Shown here: positions 9,618-17,939 of the stretch, piece after piece
Position numbering within the stretch: the first letter of the stretch is position 1
Layout: each line of letters opens with the position of its first letter
Assembly (NCBI GenBank): GCA_022822495.1
Contig: JAJEBQ010000033.1
Location: forward strand, 1-64,000
DNA from: Paracoccaceae bacterium
Lineage (GTDB): Bacteria; Pseudomonadota; Alphaproteobacteria; Rhodobacterales; Rhodobacteraceae
Direction: 5' to 3'
DNA length: 64,000 nucleotides
Notes under the pieces: model-generated
Told to the model about the DNA's origin: nothing
The model's database searches: none
What the model saw: the letters and a program-made list of their open reading frames with translations, nothing else
Program-made: the position numbers and the translations under genes

Positions 9618-9645
9618 ACCATTATTCAATCGGTATAATGGGGTA
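9618..9645. repeat. Dispersed palindromic repeat, copy 1
   Basis: A 27-28 base element with inverted arms (CCATTAT...ATAATGG) around CAATCGG. It is repeated with one mismatch at 42319-42345. Both copies lie in gene-free decayed DNA. It may be an IS end, a MITE fragment or a small palindromic repeat. Confidence 0.5.
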
Positions 9646-10313
9646 ATTTTAAATCGGTATTGACACCTTATTTTGGCGACAAGAATCACCTTGCGCATGT
9701 CCATGATAGGCAGGTGTTTGAGGTGCGTGCGTATCGTTTGAAGGAAGGACTTTCTGGTTTGTGGAAGAAGGGGGTCAAGCCCAGGATCATTGACAAGGCC
9801 AGGCGTGGGAGGCCCTTGAGCCCTTGTCAGATTGCCCTGAATCAGTCCTATCAAAGGTTCGGTATCGTGTGAGCATGTCTTTGGAGCGATAAGAAATGAC
9901 CGGAATGCTCGTTCTATGACCTGTTTGGGGCTCAGTCGTACCCCGGGGTTGGATTGGCTAATTTTGCTACAACTTCGGGAGGTTGCGTTATCTGGAGCGT
10001 GAAGCCGTCGCCCTCTGGGGCAACTTCTGTCAAGTTGGTCCAAAGGAAGGGAGGGGTGTGTGTGATAGAGCCATAAGAGGGTAAATTGGGTCAAGAAATG
10101 ACTTGATTGATGAAAATTTTACAAAAAAACTGTAGTTCAAGGGGATGGAAAACTTGGAAAATCGACTTTTGAAAATCAGGGCATCTCAGATAATGTTGAA
10201 AAAGAGATACCCTTAATTGAAGATTTAAACAACCATTCACTAATATGGAATTAAATTAAACATATTGGTTTAGAATAATTGTAGCCAAAGCAAATTATCT
10301 TGAAAGGCAAATT

Positions 10314-12131
10314 TTGGTTCAAAAAATCAAAAAACTGAGTGAGCATTCCATTAACCGGATTGCTGCAGGTGAAGTTATTGAGCGTCCAGCTTCAGCTGTT
10401 AAAGAACTTATAGAAAATTCCATTGATGCTGGTGCATCCAGAATTGAGGTTGTTTATTCCGAGGGAGGCAAAACCGTGCTCAAGGTTACAGACGACGGCA
10501 TTGGCATAGAGCAGGAAGATCTTCCCTTGGCTATTCAAAGGCATGCGACATCGAAAATTACTGATCTGAATCTTGATGACATTAAAACACTTGGTTTTAG
10601 AGGTGAAGCGTTGCCTTCCATGGGGGCAGCGGGCCTCCTTTCGATTACCTCAAGATTTGCAGAAAGTGATTCTGCCTACAATATACGGGTTGATGCCGGG
10701 GTGATATCTCCCGTCAAACCGGCTGCATTGAGTAGAGGGACTATCGTTGAATTAACCAGACTTTTTCATGCAACACCTGCCAGACTAAAATTCCTTCGTA
10801 CCGATAGGGCAGAGGCCAGAGTCATATCCGATATGGTGAAATCATTGGCCCTTGCTACTCCACATGTTGGTTTCACGTTAATTGAACAATCCCCGGAAGG
10901 TACACAAAGAAAAGTATTTTCTCTGGACCCACATTCTGATGGTGTGAAGTTACCTTCAAAAGAAAGGCTAAACAGATTGCTTGACAAAGATTTTTCGGAA
11001 AATTCATTTCAGGTTCAAGGTCAATTTGAAGAAGCCAGGATAAAAGGATACTGCTCATTGCCTACTTTCACAAGAGGGATACCGAATTATCAATTCTTTT
11101 TTGTCAATGGCCGTACGGTTAAAGACAGGTTACTGCAGGGTGCTTTACGAGGTGCGTTTGCCGATCATATTGCCAAAAACAGACATCCTATTGTTGTTCT
11201 CTATTTAACTTGCCCCGCTGACCAGGTTGATGTGAATGTTCATCCCACAAAAGCAGAAGTAAGGTTCAGAAATCCGGCTTTAATCCGTTCTTTGATTGTT
11301 AAATCTATCCATGATGGGCTTTACAAGGAAGGGCATCGGGCAGCACCAGCTATCTCTTCGCACATGATGGAAACTTTTCGTCCTGGACAATTTGGAGGCC
11401 GTCAGGGGCCAGCTCACCAAAATCGTGAAGTAATCATACAAGGAGAGGATAGTCAACAGGAGGGATTTAATCTGGATGAATTCCCACCATGGTTAGAAAA
11501 TGCTCTACCATCTCTAACAAGCTCAACTGAAGATACGAAGACAAATACACATTATCCCCTCGGAGCAGCTATCGTTCAATTCCATGAGAAGTTTATAATT
11601 TCTCAAACCCGACAAGGGATTATAATTGTTGATCAACACGCAGCCCATGAAAGATTGGTCTATGAGAAACTTAAACGGCAATTAGCTGATAAAAAATCAC
11701 AAACCAAGAGACTGCTTGTGCCTGAAATCATTGAATTTTCTTCCACTGAGGTAGAAATGATTATGGAAATCAGGGATCAATTGGCTGATCTTGGCTTGGT
11801 GGTAGAGGAGTTTGGTCAGGGTGCACTCTGTATTAGAGAAGTTCCAGCCATACTTGGAAACCCTGATATTAAGGCATTACTACAAGACATCCTTGAGGGC
11901 ATTATTCAGGAGAACACGACTGATATTGTTGAGCAAAAAATTAATTCAGTAATCAGCAGGATGTCTTGTCATGGATCTATCAGGGCTGGGAGAACGCTTA
12001 CCATTCCAGAGATGAACGAAATTTTACGGGAAATGGAAAATACGCCCCATTCAGGCCAGTGCAATCATGGCAGGCCCACTTACATTGAAATGAAACTCTC
12101 TGAGATTGAGAGGCTGTTTGGTAGAACCTGA
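10314..12131 (+). CDS. mutL: DNA mismatch repair protein MutL
   Basis: 605 aa. The N-terminal GHKL ATPase motifs are present: ELIENSIDAGA near residue 32, DDGIGI near 60 and GFRGEALPS near 95. The C-terminal dimerisation domain carries the endonuclease motif DQHAAHERLVYE near 440, plus MSCHGSIRAG and QCNHGRPT near the end. This is therefore a nicking-type MutL, unlike the E. coli protein that relies on MutH. The start is a TTG preceded by AAAGG at 10303-10307; no ATG gives the full N-terminus. It couples MutS recognition to strand incision. It stands alone, convergent with the next gene. Confidence 0.95.
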   Translation: MVQKIKKLSEHSINRIAAGEVIERPASAVKELIENSIDAGASRIEVVYSEGGKTVLKVTDDGIGIEQEDLPLAIQRHATSKITDLNLDDIKTLGFRGEALPSMGAAGLLSITSRFAESDSAYNIRVDAGVISPVKPAALSRGTIVELTRLFHATPARLKFLRTDRAEARVISDMVKSLALATPHVGFTLIEQSPEGTQRKVFSLDPHSDGVKLPSKERLNRLLDKDFSENSFQVQGQFEEARIKGYCSLPTFTRGIPNYQFFFVNGRTVKDRLLQGALRGAFADHIAKNRHPIVVLYLTCPADQVDVNVHPTKAEVRFRNPALIRSLIVKSIHDGLYKEGHRAAPAISSHMMETFRPGQFGGRQGPAHQNREVIIQGEDSQQEGFNLDEFPPWLENALPSLTSSTEDTKTNTHYPLGAAIVQFHEKFIISQTRQGIIIVDQHAAHERLVYEKLKRQLADKKSQTKRLLVPEIIEFSSTEVEMIMEIRDQLADLGLVVEEFGQGALCIREVPAILGNPDIKALLQDILEGIIQENTTDIVEQKINSVISRMSCHGSIRAGRTLTIPEMNEILREMENTPHSGQCNHGRPTYIEMKLSEIERLFGRT

Positions 12132-12149
12132 TCCCATCCACCCATTTAT

Positions 12150-14591
12150 TTACAACCTAACTGGGTGAATCACACAGGTTTTCCGTATCAGGTTTTTAGG
12201 ATCAAAAGGCGGCTCGGATAATAACTTTGCACTCACTCTTTGATCATGAAGATCAACTTCGAAATCAACGTCCAATAATTGATTGTTTGCCAAACGAACG
12301 AAACCCATCCCTAGGTTAGTCTTTGTTCTATATCCAAAATCACCGGAAGTAATGGTCCCCACAATTTGGTTATTGGCATAGATTGTTGAGCCCGGATGAA
12401 CCGGGACCTCCAAATTCTTTAGGTTCAATAGTACAAAACTGTTTTGTGTTCCATTGAGACATTGATTATCAAGTTCTTTGCTGCCTAGAAAATGGGCTTT
12501 TTTCTTTACGAAAATTCCCAATCCTGATTCGAAAGGGTTATATTCGGTCAGAAGGTCGGCTTTCCAGTGCCGGAATCCCTTCTCTAATCGCATGCTCTCA
12601 ATGGCCAAACTGCCAAAGAGTTTTAGCTCTAGAGATTTGCCAACATCTATCAGGTGTTGCCATGTATCATGTAGTCTATTAACAGGGACATGCAGTTCAT
12701 AAGCACACTCCCCCGAATAACTTAGATTGAACAGATAGATTCCTACATCGCCAATGCCAACCTTTTTTACCTGTCCCCATTTGATAGAATTTTCAAAGGA
12801 TCCAGGGTCTACGACTTTGCTTACAAGTTCAGGTGATTTTGGTCCTGCCAACAGGATGGTACAAAACTCCTCGGTAAGAGACTTTAGTTTTATGGAACCA
12901 TCCTTGGGAAGATGGGTTGATAACCAATCCCAATCATGTACCTCAGATGCCGCAGCTGAGCCATACCAATACCGGTCACCCAGATTTGCCAAGGTTGCTT
13001 CTGACTTAACCATACCCTGATGATTGAGGAAATAACATAAACGTACGAGGCCAGGCTTATCCGGTATTTTTGAGCATGAGAGATAATCAAGCCATTTTCT
13101 AACCCCCTTACCTGATATCTCCACACGATTAAACCCATTGACTTCAGCTATACCTACATGTTTATGAATATGGATCACCTCGTCTCGAACCAGGTTATTC
13201 AATTCTGTTTTCCTGAAGGAAGGTGTAATCGTCAAGCCTGGAGTGCTGGGGAAAACCATACTCCTTTCCCACCCATTCAGTGGGGCTAAAATAGCACCAC
13301 GATCCTGTAATTTTTTGGTTAGTTGGGTCAATCGTCGATTTCTGCCCTCTGGTCTGTATTCATGGGGCAGGTGAAATCGAAACTCGTTTTGATAGTCTTC
13401 AACAGCTTTTTTGGTTGTGTAATCAACATTTACATGCGGATCAAATCGTCTTGGGTCCAAAGACCAGGTATCATAACAAGCTTCCCCATGGACAATTTGT
13501 TGTGCCAGTAGCCAACCGTGTCCTCCTCCTTCACCCAAACCAGCCCGAAGACCCACAATGCAAAAGGCATTCCTTTTTCCTGGAACGGGCCCGACAAGGG
13601 GAAGACCATCAGCCGAGTAGGTAATGGGACCGTTGACTATTGTGTGTATTCCTGCCTTATCCAAAATAGGCAAGCGTTTGATTGTGTTTTCGAATACATC
13701 TGCTATGCGGTCGAGATCGTCCGGGCATAAATCATTGGTAAAGTTGGGGTCAATGCCCTCCAAACCCCAAGGCCTGCAATCCTGCTCATAAAAGCCAACC
13801 AACAAACCCTGTTTTTCCTGCCGGCAATAAAAATCATCGGTAGGACAACGAAGCAAAGGTATTCTCTTACCAGCGGTTTCAATTTCCGGGATGGATTCTG
13901 TAACCAGGTATTGGTGTTCCATGGAAATAATCGGATGAAAAACACCCATAAGCGATGCAACTTCGTTGACCCTGTATCCACAAGCGTTGACAATGGTTTG
14001 GCAGTGAATATCCCCCTTGTTTGTTGTAACCAGCCATGAATCATCCTTAAGTTGAGTCAGTCCCGTAACTTCAGTTTTTTGATAAATTTCTGCCCCCATC
14101 TTTCGTGCTCTGAAGGCAAGGGCTTGACATAATTGAGCCGGATCTATATGCCCATCATGCGGATCCCACAAGCCCCCCATCAGCCCTTTGGTAGAAATCA
14201 GAGGGTTTCTCCTTTTGCACTCATGGGCATCAAGAACCTCAAAATTGATACCCATGCCTTTGGCCATTGAAACAAAATGATGGTAGCCGTCCAAATGATC
14301 CTGATTACCGGCGAGGCGAATACCGCCATCGGCATAATTATAACTGACAGGGTAAGAAGGGTCTTGGTTCAGTTCCCGGTAGAGTTTTATAGAATGGGAT
14401 TTCAAACCAAGCATGGTTTGATTAGTTCCAAAACTTGTGACTTGAGCAGCTGAATGCCAGGTTGTACCCGAAGTCAAGGTATCCCGTTCCAATAGGACTA
14501 TATCGTTACATCCTTCAAGGCCCAAATGATAAAGGGTTGAACATCCGGCTATACCTCCACCAATGACCACAATCTCTGTTTGGCTTTTCAA
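12150..14591 (-). CDS. FAD-dependent dimethylglycine/sarcosine dehydrogenase-like protein with C-terminal GcvT domain
   Basis: 813 aa two-domain oxidoreductase. The N-terminal DAO fold has IVVIGGGIAGCSTLYHLG near residue 7 and SGTTWHSAAQ near 42, whose His is the usual covalent FAD site in this family. The second half is a GcvT/aminomethyltransferase fold (AIESMRLEKGFRHWKADL near 670, FGYRTKTNLGMGFV near 755) that passes the released one-carbon unit to tetrahydrofolate. It should demethylate N-methylated glycine derivatives such as dimethylglycine or sarcosine. This fits the carnitine-to-betaine genes at 28675-30179 and the MttB-like gene at 17940. The exact substrate is unproven. Confidence 0.88.
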   Translation of the reverse strand: MKSQTEIVVIGGGIAGCSTLYHLGLEGCNDIVLLERDTLTSGTTWHSAAQVTSFGTNQTMLGLKSHSIKLYRELNQDPSYPVSYNYADGGIRLAGNQDHLDGYHHFVSMAKGMGINFEVLDAHECKRRNPLISTKGLMGGLWDPHDGHIDPAQLCQALAFRARKMGAEIYQKTEVTGLTQLKDDSWLVTTNKGDIHCQTIVNACGYRVNEVASLMGVFHPIISMEHQYLVTESIPEIETAGKRIPLLRCPTDDFYCRQEKQGLLVGFYEQDCRPWGLEGIDPNFTNDLCPDDLDRIADVFENTIKRLPILDKAGIHTIVNGPITYSADGLPLVGPVPGKRNAFCIVGLRAGLGEGGGHGWLLAQQIVHGEACYDTWSLDPRRFDPHVNVDYTTKKAVEDYQNEFRFHLPHEYRPEGRNRRLTQLTKKLQDRGAILAPLNGWERSMVFPSTPGLTITPSFRKTELNNLVRDEVIHIHKHVGIAEVNGFNRVEISGKGVRKWLDYLSCSKIPDKPGLVRLCYFLNHQGMVKSEATLANLGDRYWYGSAAASEVHDWDWLSTHLPKDGSIKLKSLTEEFCTILLAGPKSPELVSKVVDPGSFENSIKWGQVKKVGIGDVGIYLFNLSYSGECAYELHVPVNRLHDTWQHLIDVGKSLELKLFGSLAIESMRLEKGFRHWKADLLTEYNPFESGLGIFVKKKAHFLGSKELDNQCLNGTQNSFVLLNLKNLEVPVHPGSTIYANNQIVGTITSGDFGYRTKTNLGMGFVRLANNQLLDVDFEVDLHDQRVSAKLLSEPPFDPKNLIRKTCVIHPVRL

Positions 14592-14843
14592 TGCATCTAC
14601 CCACGATGAACTTTGAACTCAGATTAATTCTACCCGGTTTCAATATAGGTTTTTGAATAGAAAAGGAATGCTTTCTGGTATTTGCAACAAGCGGGTTAAG
14701 TTTAACATTGCAAACAGCAATGAATTCGGACATTTATACCATTTGGATTCAGACTAATTGTGATATTGGCAATACATTGACATTAGGTAGGATATTTGTA
14801 TTAAATTCGTGTATAGTTTGAATTTTGTGAACAGGCAGCCGAT

Positions 14844-15641
14844 TTGCAAAAAGAATTAGAAATGTCCCCTCTTTTGGAAGCACAAAACGTTTCAAAGTAT
14901 TTCGGTGCTGTAACCGCTTTACGAGAGGTTAACCTGCAACTGTGGCCTGGTGAGGTTCTCGGTGTTGTCGGCGATAATGGTGCAGGTAAATCGACCTTAA
15001 TGAAGGTACTTTCTGGCTTGTATCCTCCAAGCAAGGGAAACCTGTTCTTTGATGGTATGAAAGTGCAATTCAACAGTCCGAGAGATGCCCGAAATCTTGG
15101 TATAGAAATGGTTTATCAGGATTTGGCCCTGGCCGGCAACCTTAATATTGCTGAAAATATCTATCTGGGACGAGAACCAAAACGGAAGTATTTGGGAGGT
15201 TTTGTCTCTCTTTTTGATCACAAGCTCGGCCTGAAAATGGCAAAGGACCATCTTGATAATCTGAAAATTCATGTCAAAAGTGTTGAACAGAAAGTAGAGG
15301 AACTGTCAGGTGGTCAACGTCAAGCCGTTGCGATCGCTCGCTCAATAGCCTTCAAAGCACGGGTAGTCATAATGGATGAACCCACAGCAGCTTTGGCAAT
15401 CAAGGAGGTTGGCAAGGTGCTGGATATGATTGTGGGTCTGAAGGACCGGGGGATTTCGGTGGTCATCATAAGTCACCGTATGGATGATATTTTCTATGTT
15501 TGTGATCGTGTTATGGCTCTATATCATGGCGCTAACTTTAGTGAATCCAGGCTCAAAGACACCAGCCGAAGTGAAGTTATTGGTTGGATAATGGGTACCA
15601 AGGAAAATGTAAGGGAACTTGCTCATGACCGGGTTCAGTAA
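14844..15641 (+). CDS. Sugar ABC transporter ATP-binding protein (ribose/fructose type, single ATPase domain)
   Basis: 265 aa, one nucleotide-binding domain, as in FrcA-like importers rather than the double-domain RbsA. Walker A is GDNGAGKSTLMK near 44, the signature is LSGGQRQAVAIARSIA near 153, Walker B is VVIMDEPTAAL near 175, and the H-loop is VIISHRMDD. The frame opens at a TTG (14844); an ATG at 14862 is an alternative start. The permease gene begins inside its 3' end. It heads a three-gene operon for a monosaccharide. Confidence 0.92.
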   Translation: MQKELEMSPLLEAQNVSKYFGAVTALREVNLQLWPGEVLGVVGDNGAGKSTLMKVLSGLYPPSKGNLFFDGMKVQFNSPRDARNLGIEMVYQDLALAGNLNIAENIYLGREPKRKYLGGFVSLFDHKLGLKMAKDHLDNLKIHVKSVEQKVEELSGGQRQAVAIARSIAFKARVVIMDEPTAALAIKEVGKVLDMIVGLKDRGISVVIISHRMDDIFYVCDRVMALYHGANFSESRLKDTSRSEVIGWIMGTKENVRELAHDRVQ

Positions 15642-16647
15642 AACTGAAATAGACAACGAAGCACCCTGGCATGTCCGGATGATACCGTTCTTTGACCGTT
15701 ATGGGATATTGATTGTTATAGTTGTTATGTGCCTGGTGCTGTGGGCCATGCAACCAGAGGTATTTCTGTCTTGGCGTAATATATCCAATATTTTTAAACA
15801 AACAGCTGCCAATGGAATGCTTTCAATTGGGATGTTTCTGGTCATCTTGACTGCGGGAATTGATCTCTCGGTTGGTTCGGTATTGGCCCTTGGAATGATG
15901 ACATTGGCGGTTTCGAATGCAGCCGGAGTTCCTTGGCCAGTTGTCCTATGCCTCTCCCCTTTTATGGGAATGCTTGCAGGTTTTGTCAATGGGATTGGGA
16001 TTACCAAGTTAAGGATGCCGCATCCCTTTATCATGACATTGGGAATGCTGTTCATGGCCAGAGGTTTGGCCAATCTGATATCTGGTGGTGTGCCGTACTC
16101 AGGCCTTCCAGATCCAGTCAGATTCCTTGGATCTGCCCAAATTTATCTGGGTGAGTTTGATGGCACCCGATACAACATCCCCGTTGTTTTCCTGTTTACC
16201 ATTTTCGTGTATTTTATATTCTGGATACTGCTTGAACATACCGTCTTTGGACGTCGTGTCTATGCCATAGGCGGTAATCCTGAAGCGGCCAGGGTCAGTG
16301 GTATAGATGTCGATAGAACCCTTATAATTGTCTATACAATTTGCGGATTTATGGCAGGTGTTGCCGGACTGATAATGGCAGGGCGAACCAACTCAGGATT
16401 TCCTAACGCTGGCCAGGGAATGGAACTTGAAGCAATTGCAGCAGTCATTATAGGGGGTGCAAGTTTCTTTGGTGGACGTGGTCAGGTTTTGGGAATTTTT
16501 GGGGGCGTACTCATAATGGGTCTTATTAGAAATGGGTTGAACCTGAATGATGTAAGCACCTTTTGGCAGCAGATTCTGATTGGTGGAATTATCGTCCTGG
16601 CTGTCTTTATTGATGTTTTAAGAAGGGATTGGGGCACCAGAAGTTAA
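15619..16647 (+). CDS. Sugar ABC transporter permease (RbsC/FrcC-like)
   Basis: 342 aa membrane protein with about ten hydrophobic segments. Family motifs are GMFLVILTAGIDLSVGS near 72, GALRMPHPFIMTLGM-type sequence near 128 and a late LEAIAAVIIGGASFFGGRG near 272. It overlaps the ATPase gene by about 20 bases, so the two are co-translated. The ATG three codons inside (MTGFSKTEI) is the more likely start. It forms the homodimeric channel for the binding protein that follows. Confidence 0.93.
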   Translation: MLMTGFSKTEIDNEAPWHVRMIPFFDRYGILIVIVVMCLVLWAMQPEVFLSWRNISNIFKQTAANGMLSIGMFLVILTAGIDLSVGSVLALGMMTLAVSNAAGVPWPVVLCLSPFMGMLAGFVNGIGITKLRMPHPFIMTLGMLFMARGLANLISGGVPYSGLPDPVRFLGSAQIYLGEFDGTRYNIPVVFLFTIFVYFIFWILLEHTVFGRRVYAIGGNPEAARVSGIDVDRTLIIVYTICGFMAGVAGLIMAGRTNSGFPNAGQGMELEAIAAVIIGGASFFGGRGQVLGIFGGVLIMGLIRNGLNLNDVSTFWQQILIGGIIVLAVFIDVLRRDWGTRS

Positions 16648-16722
16648 AAAACTAATTTTAGTTTGGAATAAATTCATTAGAATACGAAATTCGTTTTTTA
16701 ATCAATTAGGGAGATTGAAGTA

Positions 16723-17637
16723 GTGAAAAGAATTATAGGTTTAATAGCAGTTGTTACTACAGGGTTGTTGATGACTGTTACAACTGTATCAGCCCAAAAA
16801 ATTGTGGTTAGTATGAAGGGACCGGGAGCAGGTAATCCTTTCTGGGCTGCTGTACAAAAAGGTGCGGAAGAAAAGGCTGCAGAACTTGGTGTGGAAGTTG
16901 TTGTTTTAGCGCCCCCAACAGAATCTGATGTCCCGGCTCAAATCGCTCAAATCGAGGACCAGTTGGTCAAGGGTGCTGCAGGTATTGTTCTTGCTCCAAC
17001 CGACCCTAATGCTCTGGCCCCTGTTGTTGATGAAGCCCTTGCCGATGGTGTTCCGGTCGTCTTTGTTGACACCAAAGGTGCAAATGAAGGTGTAACATAT
17101 ATTGGAACAGATAATGAAACCGGCGCTTCGCTTGCTGCTACCCATATCTGTGAAAATGTTGCAGCTGGGTCTGATGTTGCCATTCTCCAGGGAATTATTA
17201 CCCAATCAACAGGAAAAGCCCGTGCTGACGGCTCAAATGCTGGATTATCGGCTTGTGGCCTCAATATTGTTGCTGAACAAACAGCTGAATGGGACCGAGC
17301 GAAGGGTCTTGCTGTGATGGAAAATATCCTAACCGGAAATCCAAATCTTAAAGCGGTTTTTGCAAGTAATGACAATATGGCTTTGGGAGCAATGGAAGCC
17401 ATCAAGAACGCTGGAATGCTCGGAGATATCTTTGTTGTTGGCTTTGACGCCAACCCTGATGCCGCGGAGAGTGTTTTGGCTGGTGAAATGGCGGCAACAG
17501 TTGCCCAAAATCCCTACAATATGGGTGCCATTGGAGTTGAAAGTGTTGTTAATTTGATCAATGGTGGAACACTTGATTCCGTTATTGACACTGGTACCGT
17601 TTTGGTCACCGCCGAAAATGCAGCTGACTATCAGTAA
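16723..17637 (+). CDS. Periplasmic sugar-binding protein (RbsB/FrcB-like)
   Basis: 304 aa with a clear signal peptide (KRIIGLIAVVTTGLLMTVTT, cleavage after VSA). The mature part shows the type I periplasmic binding fold: KGPGAGNPFWAAVQKGAEEKAAELG near 32, IVLAPTDPNALAPVVDEA near 85, DNETGASLAATHI, and VFASNDNMALGAMEAIKNAG near 210. It starts at a GTG preceded by AGGGAG. It is the last gene of the operon and is followed by a strong hairpin terminator. Ribose, fructose or xylose are all possible ligands. Confidence 0.93.
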   Translation: MKRIIGLIAVVTTGLLMTVTTVSAQKIVVSMKGPGAGNPFWAAVQKGAEEKAAELGVEVVVLAPPTESDVPAQIAQIEDQLVKGAAGIVLAPTDPNALAPVVDEALADGVPVVFVDTKGANEGVTYIGTDNETGASLAATHICENVAAGSDVAILQGIITQSTGKARADGSNAGLSACGLNIVAEQTAEWDRAKGLAVMENILTGNPNLKAVFASNDNMALGAMEAIKNAGMLGDIFVVGFDANPDAAESVLAGEMAATVAQNPYNMGAIGVESVVNLINGGTLDSVIDTGTVLVTAENAADYQ

Positions 17638-17651
17638 AAATTTGAATTTTT

Positions 17652-17676
17652 ACCTTGGCCCATCATGGGCCAAGGT
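17652..17676 (+). terminator. Intrinsic terminator of the sugar ABC operon
   Basis: ACCTTGGCCCA (17652-17662) pairs perfectly with TGGGCCAAGGT (17666-17676) around a 3-base loop, 15 bases after the binding-protein stop. A T-rich stretch (CTTCTGTTTT) follows. The GC-rich 11-bp stem makes this the clearest terminator in the window. Confidence 0.8.
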
Positions 17677-17939
17677 ACTTCTGTTTTGGAAGAGATGATC
17701 AACTAGGCAGACCCTTTGCCTAACAGGCCCATCATCGGCTGATTGAATCAGTTTGAAAAATCCTGTGCGCGTTTTGAAGGTGATCATGGCAGGATAAGGC
17801 CAACACATTTTCCTAATGAGTACAAAAAAGCGACATTAAAAAGTTATTTGGAAGTTTATTCATTGGAATCTATAACCTCGTTTTGTATTTTTCAACAAAG
17901 GATAAAATCCTTATAACAATAAATTTTCAGGAGAATTCG

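Larger units (their letters stand above)
9267..10313. other. Non-coding, apparently decayed region
   Basis: About 1.05 kb without an intact gene. It holds a possible GntR-regulator remnant (9467-9586) and a short palindromic repeat (9618-9645) that recurs at 42319-42345. A plus-strand open frame at 9660-9872 encodes a basic segment (KARRGRPLS) that has a transposase-like feel, but I cannot match it to a family. The last 200 bases before mutL are AT-rich and probably contain its promoter. Confidence 0.5.

Noticed and set aside
9570..10094. Long open frame (174 aa) on the minus strand
   Set aside because: The composition is low-complexity with many Pro, Arg and Ser, there is no start signal and no recognised motif, and the region also holds a repeat; more likely a chance frame in decayed DNA.
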